A stretch of 64,000 bases of DNA. It comes from Mycolicibacterium sp. YH-1. Its GTDB lineage: Bacteria > Actinomycetota > Actinomycetes > Mycobacteriales > Mycobacteriaceae. This document shows positions 18,448 through 26,820 of the stretch, in pieces (position 1 is the stretch's first letter; each line of letters opens with the position of its first letter). The stretch covers positions 5,952,001 through 6,016,000 of the forward strand of contig NZ_CP092915.1 in NCBI RefSeq assembly GCF_022557175.1, written 5' to 3'. Position numbers and translations under genes: made by a program. The notes below the pieces were generated by a model. The model was not told the DNA's origin, did not search any database, and saw only the letters and a list, made by a program, of their open reading frames with translations.

Positions 18448-18718
18448 CGGAGACCGCCTCGATCGCGGCCAGCACGCCGAACCAGCCGGGGGCCAGCGAG
18501 AGGACGAAGACGCCGAACGTCGTCACCCAGCGGCGACCCGACAACAGCACCAGCAGCATGCCGGCCGCACTGGGCACACCGACGACGAGTCCGACGACGA
18601 GGTCAGGTCGGATGGTCGCCGTCACCAGCACACTCGATGCGACACCCGCGACCACGCCCGTGGCGACACCGATGAGCATCGCACTGGTCAGGAGCCACGC
18701 CCGCGGGAGCGGAATCAC
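18440..18718 (-). CDS. small hydrophobic protein (Rv0460 homologue)
   Basis: A 92-residue very hydrophobic protein with three likely membrane helices (LLTSAMLIGVATGVVAGVA, then LVVGLVVGVPSAAGMLLVLLSG, then VFVLSLAPGWFGVLAAI). GTG at 18718 is chosen because the longer open frame would encode an Arg-rich unnatural extension antisense to other sequence. The stop overlaps the downstream gene start by 8 nt. Function is unknown. Confidence 0.75.
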   Translation of the reverse strand: MIPLPRAWLLTSAMLIGVATGVVAGVASSVLVTATIRPDLVVGLVVGVPSAAGMLLVLLSGRRWVTTFGVFVLSLAPGWFGVLAAIEAVSGA

Positions 18719-18746
18719 CCCTTCACGGTAACTCCGCGCATCGCCG

Positions 18747-19250
18747 CTAGTCGTGCACCTGCGCGGCGCGTCCCGCCGGTATCGGGCAGGCGTCCACGGC
18801 CTCGGCGACGATGTGAGAGCCCGTTGCGACCGGTCGCTCCCCCGCCTCGAATCGTCTCCCGGTGACCGGCGGGTGCTCGTCGAGCAGCGCATTCTCCGCC
18901 GCGGTGAACGCGCGTCCGCGGGACAGGAACCGCATGCCCTCTGGCGATTCGAGGCTGAACCCACCACCTCGGCCGGGGACCACGTCGATCACCAGTTGGG
19001 TGTGCTTCCACGCCTCGAACTGCGACCCGGAAATCCACACCGGTACGCCGTCGCCGTCGCCCACATCGAGAATCGACAGCAGGATGTCGCGGTCACCGAC
19101 GATGAAGTCCCCATCGGGGTAGCACATCGGTGATGATCCGTCACAACAGCCGCCTGACTGGTGAAACATCAGCGGGCCATGTCTGTCCTGGAGTCGACGC
19201 AGGAGATCAGCTGCGGGCGCGGTGATGAGTGCTCTGCTCGGCGCGGCCAT
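18747..19250 (-). CDS. DUF779 family protein (Rv0459 homologue)
   Basis: A 167-residue protein with the Cys-rich DUF779 motif HQSGGCCDGSSPMC, followed by YPDGDFIVGDRDI and a WISGSQFEAWKHTQL segment. DUF779 genes are usually coupled to an aldehyde dehydrogenase gene (Rv0458/Rv0459 in M. tuberculosis). No such gene is next to it here. The C-terminal extension ends CPIPAGRAAQVHD. The ATG at 19250 is used, with a GTG one codon upstream. It is divergent from the prolyl oligopeptidase, 48 bp apart. Role unknown; a metal-binding or redox function is only suggested by the cysteines. Confidence 0.85.
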   Translation of the reverse strand: MAAPSRALITAPAADLLRRLQDRHGPLMFHQSGGCCDGSSPMCYPDGDFIVGDRDILLSILDVGDGDGVPVWISGSQFEAWKHTQLVIDVVPGRGGGFSLESPEGMRFLSRGRAFTAAENALLDEHPPVTGRRFEAGERPVATGSHIVAEAVDACPIPAGRAAQVHD

Positions 19251-19298
19251 CACTCACCCTATCGCCGCACGATTGCCGCCGATAGCCACAATGGACCC

Positions 19299-21326
19299 GT
19301 GGACCCAAGCGCTGATACCGACCCCACCCTCCGGGACCCCTACCTCTGGCTGGAGGACGTCACCGGCGATGACGCCCTGGCATGGGTGGCCCAGCACAAC
19401 GAGCCCACCCTGGCCGAGCTCGGCGGCGAACGATTCGAGCAGATGCGCTCCGAGGCCCTGGCGGTGCTCGACACCGACGCCCGCATCCCGTACGTGCGGC
19501 GGCGCGGCGAGCACCTCTACAACTTCTGGCGGGACGGCGCCAACCCTCGCGGCCTGTGGCGGCGCACGACGTTGGAGAGCTACCGCTCGCAGGAGCCCGA
19601 CTGGGACGTCGTCATCGATGTCGACGCACTCGCCGAGGCCGATGGCGAGAACTGGGTGTGGGCCGGCGCCGAGGTCATCGAGCCGGACCTGACGCGAGCG
19701 CTCATCAGCCTCTCCAGGGGCGGTTCGGATGCCACCGTGGTTCGCGAATTCGACATGCGGACACGTGAATTCATTGCGAGCGGATTCGAGCTACCGGAGG
19801 CGAAGACCGATATCGGCTGGGAGGGGGCCGATGCCGTGATCGTGGGCACCGACTTCGGACCGGGCTCGCTGACCGACTCCGGCTACCCCCGTGTCGTCAA
19901 GCGGTGGCGACGGGGCCAGCCCCTCACTGACGCCGAGACGCTCTTCGAGGGCGATGTGTCCGACGTGAGCGTCGGCGCCGGGTACGACCCGACGCCCGGT
20001 TTCGAGCGGCTGCTGATCTCGAGGTCACTGGACTTCTTCAATCGTGACCGATACGAACTCCGCAACGGCGAGCTGCTCAAGTTCGACGTCCCGACAGATG
20101 CCGGCACGTCGATACACCGCGAGTGGCTGCTGATCCGGCCGCGCAGCGACTGGACGGTGGACGGCACGACATACCCAACCGGCACGCTTCTGGCCACCAA
20201 GTACGACGAATTCCTCTCCGGCACGGCCGATCTCACTGTTGTCTTCGAACCAGACGAGCACACCAGCCTGCAGAGCTACACCTGGACGCGTGACCGGCTG
20301 ATCCTGGTGACCCTGGTGGACGTGGCGAGCCGCATCGAGGTCGTCACGCCAGGGCCCTGGACACGCGAGCCCGTCGAGGGCATCCCGCCGAACACCAACA
20401 CCGTGGTGGTGGCTGCCGATGAGTACGGTGACGAGATATTCCTGGACTCAAGCGGTTTCGACACACCGTCGCGACTCCTGTGGGGCCGGGTTGGCGAGGA
20501 ACTCTCCGAGATCAAGAGCGCGCCTGCGTTCTTCGACGCCTCCGACATCGAGGTGAACCAGCACTTCGTGGCGTCGGCCGATGGCACGATGATCCCGTAC
20601 TTCGTGGTAGGACACCGCAGCGCGAGCGGCCCCGGCAAGACGTTGCTCGGCGGCTACGGCGGATTCGAGAACTCCAGCACACCGGCCTATGGCGGTGTGC
20701 TCGGCCGGTTGTGGCTGTCACGCGGCGGCACCTACGTGCTGGCCAACATCCGTGGCGGCGGCGAGTACGGGCCGCGGTGGCACACCCAGGCGATGCGCGA
20801 GGGCAGACATCTGGTGCACGAGGACTTCGCCGCGGTTGCCGCCGACCTGGTCGCGCGCGGCATCACGACCGTCGATCAGCTCGGCGCACAGGGCGGCAGC
20901 AACGGCGGCCTGCTCATGGGCATCATGCTGACGAAGTACCCCGACCTGTTCGGCGCCCTGGTGTGCAGCGTTCCGCTGCTCGACATGAAGCGCTACCACC
21001 TGCTGCTGGCCGGCGCGTCATGGGTTGCCGAGTACGGTGACCCCGACAACCCGGACGACTGGGAGTTCATCTCGGAATACTCGCCGTACCAGAACATCTC
21101 GGCGGACCGACGGTATCCCCCGCTGCTGATGACCACGTCGACGCGCGATGACCGGGTGCATCCCGGGCACGCCCGCAAGATGACCGCAGCGCTGGAGGCC
21201 GCCGGGCACCCGGTGCAGTACTACGAGAACGTAGAGGGCGGCCACGCCGGCGCCGCCGACAACGCCCAGACCGCGTTCCGGTCAGCGCTGATCTACGAGT
21301 TCCTGCACCGCACGCTGGGCGAGTAA
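19299..21326 (+). CDS. prolyl oligopeptidase family serine peptidase (S9A, Rv0457c homologue)
   Basis: A 675-residue cytoplasmic S9A peptidase. The N-terminus DPYLWLED(V)TGDDALAW is the family's opening signature. A beta-propeller domain occupies the first 400 or so residues, and the alpha/beta hydrolase domain follows. The nucleophile is Ser534 in GAQGGSNGGLLMG, the acid is in RDDRVHPGH (617/618), and the base is His649 in EGGHAG. It cleaves short peptides after proline. GTG at 19299 gives the M. tuberculosis-like length; an upstream extension of 46 residues overlaps the DUF779 gene and is rejected. It converges on the next gene with only 4 bp between. Confidence 0.93.
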   Translation: MDPSADTDPTLRDPYLWLEDVTGDDALAWVAQHNEPTLAELGGERFEQMRSEALAVLDTDARIPYVRRRGEHLYNFWRDGANPRGLWRRTTLESYRSQEPDWDVVIDVDALAEADGENWVWAGAEVIEPDLTRALISLSRGGSDATVVREFDMRTREFIASGFELPEAKTDIGWEGADAVIVGTDFGPGSLTDSGYPRVVKRWRRGQPLTDAETLFEGDVSDVSVGAGYDPTPGFERLLISRSLDFFNRDRYELRNGELLKFDVPTDAGTSIHREWLLIRPRSDWTVDGTTYPTGTLLATKYDEFLSGTADLTVVFEPDEHTSLQSYTWTRDRLILVTLVDVASRIEVVTPGPWTREPVEGIPPNTNTVVVAADEYGDEIFLDSSGFDTPSRLLWGRVGEELSEIKSAPAFFDASDIEVNQHFVASADGTMIPYFVVGHRSASGPGKTLLGGYGGFENSSTPAYGGVLGRLWLSRGGTYVLANIRGGGEYGPRWHTQAMREGRHLVHEDFAAVAADLVARGITTVDQLGAQGGSNGGLLMGIMLTKYPDLFGALVCSVPLLDMKRYHLLLAGASWVAEYGDPDNPDDWEFISEYSPYQNISADRRYPPLLMTTSTRDDRVHPGHARKMTAALEAAGHPVQYYENVEGGHAGAADNAQTAFRSALIYEFLHRTLGE

Positions 21327-21330
21327 GCGC

Positions 21331-22380
21331 TTAGCTCAGCACCCCGCGGCCGATGATGGTCGGCAGATCGAGGAACGTCCGGATACCCGGTGCCGCTTCG
21401 CATACCGGTGCGATGGCGTGCACGGCGTGCATCGCGGTGCCGAGGCAGCCCTGATCCGTCTCGTCCTCACCATGGGCCGCGATGCGCGACTCGAGCACCA
21501 TCGAGGGCTTGCCCTCGACGGTCACCTTCCAGCCGCGTCCGGTCGGCCAGTCCGGAGCCTGGTCGTCGCGCAGGCGGGTGATGTGCTCGATGGTCAGCGC
21601 GGGTCGACCGCCGATGATCGCGGAGCAGCTGAACCGCTGCGCCGAGACGGTGCCCACCTCGATCCGTCCGGCCGTGATGTCGAAGGCCTCGGCGGTGACG
21701 GCCACACGGCGGTCGTAGGCGAAGTCGTCGATGGCGGCGCCGAGGCCGTCGGCGACCAGCATGAGTGACGCCTTGAACGTCGAGCCGGCGAGCACCGGAT
21801 CGGCCAGCGGAACCGGCGCATCGGGTGCCCCGCCGAAGCCCATGATGTCGAACAGCATGTCGGCGCTGTCATAGGTGCTGTAGTCCAGTAGTTCCTGCAC
21901 CAACAGGGAATCGATGCGGCCGAACAGGCTCGACATCGTGAGTGGCAGAACCTCTGCCGCCCAACCGGGTTCGATACCCGTCGCGTGGAAGGACGAGCGC
22001 CCCTCGGCGCACGCCGCCTCCAGCTGGTCGACGACGGCCTGCCCCATGCTGGCTGGGTAGATGAGTGCCGTCACCGCCGTGGACACGACGTTCTTGCCCG
22101 ACGCCAGCAGGGCACAGATGTCACGCAGCGCGCCCATCGGGTTCATCTCGCCCTGCGGCATGTACAGCACGCAGTCGGCGTCCAGCGCGATGATCGCGTC
22201 ACGGTCACGCGTTGCGGTGACACCGATTTCGCCGATGCCACACAGCTCGCCGGCGTCACGGCCGTCCTTGGACTCGCCGTAGACCAATGCCCCGACCAGG
22301 TCGAGGTCAGGATGACGGTGCACCGCGGCGACGGCGTGGCGTCCGACGGTTCCGGTGGCCCACTGGATGACACGCAGCAT
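21331..22380 (-). CDS. NAD(P)-dependent dehydrogenase, dihydrodipicolinate-reductase/DAPDH-like
   Basis: A 349-residue two-domain oxidoreductase. The N-terminal Rossmann domain reads VIQWATGTVGRHAVAAV (residues 4-20), with an acidic loop GALVYGESKDGRDAGELCG that resembles the dihydrodipicolinate reductase N-terminal domain. The C-terminal part matches the mycobacterial family annotated as amine or 2,4-diaminopentanoate-type dehydrogenases. Mycobacteria carry several paralogues of unknown substrate. The ATG at 22380 is chosen because the family begins MLRVIQWATG or similar. It is divergent from the accessory cassette across 71 bp. Confidence 0.82.
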   Translation of the reverse strand: MLRVIQWATGTVGRHAVAAVHRHPDLDLVGALVYGESKDGRDAGELCGIGEIGVTATRDRDAIIALDADCVLYMPQGEMNPMGALRDICALLASGKNVVSTAVTALIYPASMGQAVVDQLEAACAEGRSSFHATGIEPGWAAEVLPLTMSSLFGRIDSLLVQELLDYSTYDSADMLFDIMGFGGAPDAPVPLADPVLAGSTFKASLMLVADGLGAAIDDFAYDRRVAVTAEAFDITAGRIEVGTVSAQRFSCSAIIGGRPALTIEHITRLRDDQAPDWPTGRGWKVTVEGKPSMVLESRIAAHGEDETDQGCLGTAMHAVHAIAPVCEAAPGIRTFLDLPTIIGRGVLS

Positions 22381-22451
22381 CCCGATGAACTTACGGTAAT
22401 ACCAACGGCACAGTGGGCGGGTTGGCCGAACCACCACCATAGGGTGGAGCC

Positions 22452-22781
22452 ATGAGCACCACGTCCCTGATCCTCTTCTACGTCGGCATCGGGCTGCTGG
22501 TCGCCGGAATCGTGGTGCCGGGCTGGGATACGAATCGGCTGCCGAAGCGGGCGGTGAAGCGTCGCATCTACTGGACCGCGACGGCCGTGGCGATCCCGGT
22601 GCTGTTCATCGCGGGCCTACCGGATCTTCAGAGTTCGGTCGCGTTCGTCGCGATGGCGGTGGTCCTCATGGTCGGGTGGGCGTACTTCCGCACATCGAAC
22701 ATCAAGATCGGCGGGGAGGTCCGGGCCGCGGACCCGGCCCACCGTGGGCCGGACCCGGCTCCGCGGGGTGAGGGGCCGTAG
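22452..22781 (+). CDS. small membrane protein, paralogue A of the cassette
   Basis: A 109-residue protein with three hydrophobic segments (about 5-24, 42-55 and 61-80) and a Pro/Arg-rich polar tail. It shares a clear pattern with the protein encoded at 25286-25624: ILF near the start, RR-I/V-YW-T/S-A in the middle, TS-N/H-IK-I/V-GG after the last helix, then a DP/PAP tail. The two paralogues bracket a lipoprotein, a DUF2563-like protein and a large putative type VII substrate. GGTGGAG precedes the ATG. No known domain is recognised; an accessory or immunity role is speculation. Confidence 0.75.
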   Translation: MSTTSLILFYVGIGLLVAGIVVPGWDTNRLPKRAVKRRIYWTATAVAIPVLFIAGLPDLQSSVAFVAMAVVLMVGWAYFRTSNIKIGGEVRAADPAHRGPDPAPRGEGP

Positions 22782-22844
22782 CCGGCTGAACACCTTGGTG
22801 GTGAAGCAGATCGATGCGGCCGACGTTGAGGTAAACAAGACGGC

Positions 22845-23357
22845 ATGACCGCCGAGCCACGTCCGTCCGCTCCGCTCCACCCGCCGAGACGCCGCAGAGG
22901 CGCTGCCGTCCCGGGTCTGTTCGTACTCGTCGTGTTGCCGATCATGGGAGCAGCGCTGGCGTCCTGTTCCCGCGGAGAGACCACCTCGTCGACGACGCCC
23001 ATCTCGACATCGCCCGCTCAATCCCAGAAGCCGACCCCACCGTTCGAGACATCGGACGGATTCGCGTGGCTAACGGCGGCCTGCGGCGGGCCTTCGGTGA
23101 TGGATGCTTCGCCGAACTCATGGCTCCCCCAAGCCTCGAACGTCGCGCTGTGCATGACACCGCCCGGTCAACCATCGGTTCTAGTCGGTGTCTACGACGA
23201 CCCATCCGAAAGCGCCGAAGACCTGACCAAGACGCAAGGCCAGCACGGCTATGCGACCCGGCAGGACGACCAGGGCCGAACCTGGATATTCGTCGTCGAA
23301 GGCACCGACCCCAGTCCGCTGCAGCCCCTGGAGCGGTACGGCTTCGCCCTCGCATGA
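22845..23357 (+). CDS. putative lipoprotein
   Basis: A 170-residue exported protein. An Arg-rich N-terminus (RRRR at about 15-18) is followed by a hydrophobic stretch (GLFVLVVLPIMGAALA) and a lipobox LASC with Cys41 as the predicted lipidated residue. The mature part starts with a Ser/Thr/Pro-rich linker and then a small domain with two cysteines (TAACGG and ALCMTPP). No family is recognised. It sits 63 bp after the small membrane protein gene and 93 bp before the DUF2563-like gene, all on the same strand. Confidence 0.75.
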   Translation: MTAEPRPSAPLHPPRRRRGAAVPGLFVLVVLPIMGAALASCSRGETTSSTTPISTSPAQSQKPTPPFETSDGFAWLTAACGGPSVMDASPNSWLPQASNVALCMTPPGQPSVLVGVYDDPSESAEDLTKTQGQHGYATRQDDQGRTWIFVVEGTDPSPLQPLERYGFALA

Positions 23358-23450
23358 CAGATTTTGGTGCGTGGACCCCGGTTAACCGTCGGTAAACTGG
23401 CGAGATCGGTAAGTTCACGATAACCGTGACGAACCGTTGGGGGGAACCGG

Positions 23451-23762
23451 ATGTACATCGACACGGACATGCTGCGCATGGGAGCGGACTTCTCCGACAG
23501 CGCGGCGACGATCATTCAACGCGGTGCGGCTGACTTCTCGTCGACCCGACTCAGCGTCGGTGTGTTCGGCGATTTCGAGGCTGCGCGCGGCTTCCACGGC
23601 GCCCTCACCGCGGCTCACCAAACCCACGCCACAACTATGGACGGTCATCGCACCGAACTAGACGCGATCGCCCAGAAGGCCACTTGCGCCGCGACGATGT
23701 TCCTCATGCAGGATGAGCAAGCTGCCGGCGCCGTCGATGCCGCGGGAAATTGCCTGACCTGA
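23451..23762 (+). CDS. DUF2563/EspC-like small protein (putative type VII secretion partner)
   Basis: A 103-residue mostly helical protein beginning MYIDTDMLRMGADF. A VFGDFEAARGFHGAL turn follows, then a second helix with AHQTHATTMDGHRTELDAI. This pattern matches mycobacterial DUF2563 proteins, which have WXG100/EspC-like size and helical hairpin shape, as I remember the family. A classical C-terminal YxxxD/E export motif is not seen; a YIDTD appears only at the N-terminus. GGGGGG precedes the ATG by 7 nt. It ends 6 nt before the 505-residue gene, so the two proteins are likely partners made together. Confidence 0.72.
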   Translation: MYIDTDMLRMGADFSDSAATIIQRGAADFSSTRLSVGVFGDFEAARGFHGALTAAHQTHATTMDGHRTELDAIAQKATCAATMFLMQDEQAAGAVDAAGNCLT

Positions 23763-23768
23763 TCCCCG

Positions 23769-25286
23769 ATGACGCTGCAGCTTCGACATCTCGACGTCAA
23801 GGGCCTCATTGGTTCTGTCGGTGGCGACCCGTGGCAAATGAACCGCACGATCCAGGCTGGATCTCCGGGCGAGATCAGCGAGTTGGCCACCGCATTCCGG
23901 GCGGCCAGCACTTGTACCAGCGAGACCACCGAAGAGTTTCTCGCTGCACAAAGGCGATTCGAGTTGGCATGGGATCGTCACGACGGCGGCGACCATCCCA
24001 TCAACGACTCGGCCGAAGTGTCGCGGGCCACCGAGTCATTGCAATACAACAAGGACAAGATGTCCAAGGTCGCCGTTGACTTGCAGAGCATCGCTGCTTC
24101 TTTGGCGGAAGCGCAGCGCAGCGGGGCCATCTCGATCAGCAATCTCGATGGCGCACTGCGGCGGATCAACGACCAGATCGACTACGAAATCAGTCTCGCG
24201 GCGGCCAACGGTGAGACCGCCGACATCTCGGAACTTACGCAGGCAGCGGTCGATCGCGTCGCCACTGCGCTAGACGAAGTGCGGTCTGTCCGTGACGCCT
24301 ACTCCGACCAACTCGACCAGGCGCGAGCCGAGATGGCGGCAGAGGGTTACACCCCCGACGCCACGAACGGCGCCGACGGACGGGCCCTTGATTCTGAGCC
24401 GGGCGCCAAGTCAGCATCGGACAAGTACGACACCCGTCAACGCGCCGTCGACCAGGCACTGGTCGACGCTCCAGGCCCGTGGACGCCCGAGAAGCAGGCG
24501 GCCGCGGGACGGCTTCGCGACTTCGCGACGATCAACGATCCGGCGGCGAACATCGACGAGATCCAGTATGCGGGCCAACGACTGGGCGACTACAACATGT
24601 CTCATTTCACTGGCCCACTGCCTGTCGACCCCATCACCGGCAAGACCGCGGCCCAACGAGCCGCCTTCCGACAGGAATGGCAGCACAAGCTTGAGCAAGG
24701 CGTTCTCGGCGCCCCACCGATGAGTCCAGATCAGGCAACGCGGTTCCTCAATCAACAGGAAACGACCGCACGCAATATCGTTATTGATGGCGTTGAGACC
24801 AAGCTGCGAGAAACCGGGATCTCGGAAGAAGGAATTGCGGACATTGTCAAGAACCTCAGTACCGGCGCAGACATGGTCGGCACTGGATTCGAACGCTATG
24901 GCGAATCAGTTCCGACAGGCAGGCACACCCTCGAAGGTCTTTCCAAGGCGGACGCTGAACTGCTCAGCAAGGCAGGATTCAAGCTTTCGGCGGTCGGCAA
25001 CGTCGTACAACTCGGGTTTGCCGGATGGGAGTGGTGGCACAGTGATTCGCACGACCGCAACGAAAAGCTGGGTGAGGCAACCGGATCTGTGGGTGGCAGT
25101 ATTCTTGGTGGGGCTGCCGCGGGGGCAGCAGTGGGATCGGTAGCGGGACCGATCAGCGCGGCTGGCGCGGCAGTTGTCGGCGGCTTGCTCGGTGGGTTCG
25201 CCGGCGGCGACATCGGAGGAGACATCGGTGGATTGTTCGACGCGCCACTGACAAATGGCAGCGGCGGCGGCGGAAAGAGCTGGTAG
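23769..25286 (+). CDS. large putative type VII secretion substrate with glycine-zipper C-terminus
   Basis: A 505-residue protein without signal peptide. The N-terminal about 200 residues are helical and resemble the leader module of mycobacterial alpha/beta-hydrolase-type secreted proteins (GDPWQMNRTIQAGSPGEI, then ISELATAFR, then AASLAEAQRSG); this is remembered similarity, not a search. The middle is charged and Pro-containing. Residues about 435-488 are a Gly/Ala-rich hydrophobic zone with repeated GxxxG spacing (GGSILGGAAAGAAVG, then GGLLGGFAGGDIGGDIGG), as in membrane-inserting glycine zippers. It follows the DUF2563-like gene by 6 nt and overlaps the next gene by 1 nt. Toxin activity is a hypothesis. 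Confidence 0.7.
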   Translation: MTLQLRHLDVKGLIGSVGGDPWQMNRTIQAGSPGEISELATAFRAASTCTSETTEEFLAAQRRFELAWDRHDGGDHPINDSAEVSRATESLQYNKDKMSKVAVDLQSIAASLAEAQRSGAISISNLDGALRRINDQIDYEISLAAANGETADISELTQAAVDRVATALDEVRSVRDAYSDQLDQARAEMAAEGYTPDATNGADGRALDSEPGAKSASDKYDTRQRAVDQALVDAPGPWTPEKQAAAGRLRDFATINDPAANIDEIQYAGQRLGDYNMSHFTGPLPVDPITGKTAAQRAAFRQEWQHKLEQGVLGAPPMSPDQATRFLNQQETTARNIVIDGVETKLRETGISEEGIADIVKNLSTGADMVGTGFERYGESVPTGRHTLEGLSKADAELLSKAGFKLSAVGNVVQLGFAGWEWWHSDSHDRNEKLGEATGSVGGSILGGAAAGAAVGSVAGPISAAGAAVVGGLLGGFAGGDIGGDIGGLFDAPLTNGSGGGGKSW

Positions 25287-25624
25287 TGACACTCTCCAAA
25301 ATTCTCTTTATCTCTGGCCTGACACTCATGGTTCTCGGTGTGGTGGGAGGCTTTTTCCCGCTGTGGAAGTCGCGTGCCCTCTCTCCGGCTTCGATCCAGA
25401 GAAGGGTGTATTGGAGTGCGTGCTCGATCGGGATCGCACTGATGTTTCTCTCTCAGGCCCCGCAGTGGGGTTCGGCCATAGCCATCGCGCTCGCAATGAC
25501 ATTCGGGGTCGTGGTCATCGCGTTCGGAAACACGTCTCACATAAAGGTCGGCGGCAAGATCTATGCTGCATACCGCACTCTCCGCAAACCGGATCCGCCG
25601 CCCGCACTTCAGTCTCGCTCGTAG
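25286..25624 (+). CDS. small membrane protein, paralogue B of the cassette
   Basis: A 112-residue protein with hydrophobic segments at about 6-25, 43-58 and 62-82. It is clearly related to the protein at 22452-22781 through shared ILF, RRVYWSA and TSHIKVGG positions and a Pro-rich tail. Its GTG start shares one base with the TAG of the 505-residue gene (TAGTG), indicating translational coupling to the putative effector. That is the position expected for an immunity or chaperone-like partner, but no family is recognised and the role is inferred only from context. Confidence 0.75.
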   Translation: MTLSKILFISGLTLMVLGVVGGFFPLWKSRALSPASIQRRVYWSACSIGIALMFLSQAPQWGSAIAIALAMTFGVVVIAFGNTSHIKVGGKIYAAYRTLRKPDPPPALQSRS

Positions 25625-25920
25625 GCCGACAACAACGCCCTCTTCGCGCGGACACCTCATGCGCAAGCAGTCGAATTGCCCCTCTGAAACTCTTGCTACG
25701 GATACCCCACTCGGGAGCTGGCGGCCACTAAGTCGCTCACAGGTGGGCATCTGTGATCTGTTTGGGTACCGCCCCCATCCTTGGCATGGCAGAGGCGGAT
25801 AGCGAATTACGATGTGCAGCTAATGCTGACGAAGGTCGTCGCTCGGCGCTAAACCGACAGCGACGCAAGAGTCCACGACGAATCCTTGACTTCCGGTCCA
25901 TCAGTGACTCGACTTCAGTC
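25625..25920. other. non-coding stretch between the cassette and the crotonase gene
   Basis: A 296-bp region of lower GC than its neighbours. An open frame continues upstream from the crotonase gene to 25753, but its composition (many Arg/Ser, no family pattern) looks unselected. I see no hairpin, repeat or RNA gene here. It probably holds the crotonase promoter and the decayed edge of the accessory cassette. Confidence 0.5.
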
Positions 25921-26820
25921 ATGGCCCAGAGCTTTGAGACCCTGCTGTACAAGGCGCAGCCGCCGGTCGCCACGATCACGCTGAACCGGCCCGAACACCT
26001 CAACACGATCGTGCCGCCGATGCCCGACGAGATCGAGGCCGCGGTCGGCCTGGCCGAGCGCGACCCGCAGATCAAGGTGATCGTGCTGCGCGGGGCGGGG
26101 CGCTCGTTCTCCGGCGGCTACGACTTCGGTGGCGGCTTCGCACAGTGGGGCGAGTCGATGAACACCGACGGCCGCTGGGATCCGGGCAAGGACTTCGCCA
26201 TGGTGTCGTCGCGATCGACGGGGCCCACGCCGAAGTTCATGGCGATCTGGCGGGCATCCAAACCGGTGATCGCCCAGGTGCACGGCTGGTGCGTCGGCGG
26301 CGCGAGCGACTACGCGCTGTGCGCCGATATCGTCATCGCCAGCGACGACGCCGTCATCGGCACGCCATATGCCCGGATGTGGGGCGCCTACCTCACCGGC
26401 ATGTGGATCTATCGGCTCGGCCTGGCGAAGGCCAAGTGGCACTCGCTCACCGGGGAACCGCTGACCGGTGTCGAGGCCGCTGCGGCTGAGTTGATCAACG
26501 AGTCGGTGCCGTTCGAGCGACTGGAGGCCCGCGTCGCCGAGGTCGCGGGCATGCTGGCCCGAATCCCGTTGTCGCAGTTGCAGGCTCAGAAGCTCATCGT
26601 GAACCAGGCCTACGAGAACATGGGGTTGGCGTCCACCCAGACTCTCGGCGGCATCCTCGACGGGCTCATGCGCAACACACCCGACGCGCTCGAGTTCATC
26701 GACGTCGCAGCAACCGAGGGCGTGCGCGCGGCGGTGCAGCGCCGGGACGGGCCATGGGGCGACTACAGCCAGGCGCCGCCGGAGCGCAGGCCCGATCCGT
26801 CACACATCATCGAGCCGTAG
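25921..26820 (+). CDS. enoyl-CoA hydratase/isomerase family protein (EchA2-like)
   Basis: A 299-residue crotonase-superfamily enzyme. The CoA/oxyanion-hole segments read LRGAGRSFSGGYDFGGG and VHGWCVGGASDYALCADIVIAS. The longer insert around AQWGESMNTDGRWDPGKDF is seen in the EchA2 group (Rv0456c). It likely hydrates or isomerises an acyl-CoA in fatty acid or sterol degradation; the acidic catalytic pair of true hydratases is not obvious, so the reaction is uncertain. The ATG at 25921 is chosen over a 56-codon extension. The 3' end overlaps the convergent DUF2889 gene by 21 bp. Confidence 0.85.
   Translation: MAQSFETLLYKAQPPVATITLNRPEHLNTIVPPMPDEIEAAVGLAERDPQIKVIVLRGAGRSFSGGYDFGGGFAQWGESMNTDGRWDPGKDFAMVSSRSTGPTPKFMAIWRASKPVIAQVHGWCVGGASDYALCADIVIASDDAVIGTPYARMWGAYLTGMWIYRLGLAKAKWHSLTGEPLTGVEAAAAELINESVPFERLEARVAEVAGMLARIPLSQLQAQKLIVNQAYENMGLASTQTLGGILDGLMRNTPDALEFIDVAATEGVRAAVQRRDGPWGDYSQAPPERRPDPSHIIEP

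Noticed and set aside
25753..25920. Upstream 56-codon extension of the crotonase frame
   Set aside because: The extension is rich in Arg/Ser with no similarity to the crotonase N-terminus. The ATG at 25921 gives the family-type start.
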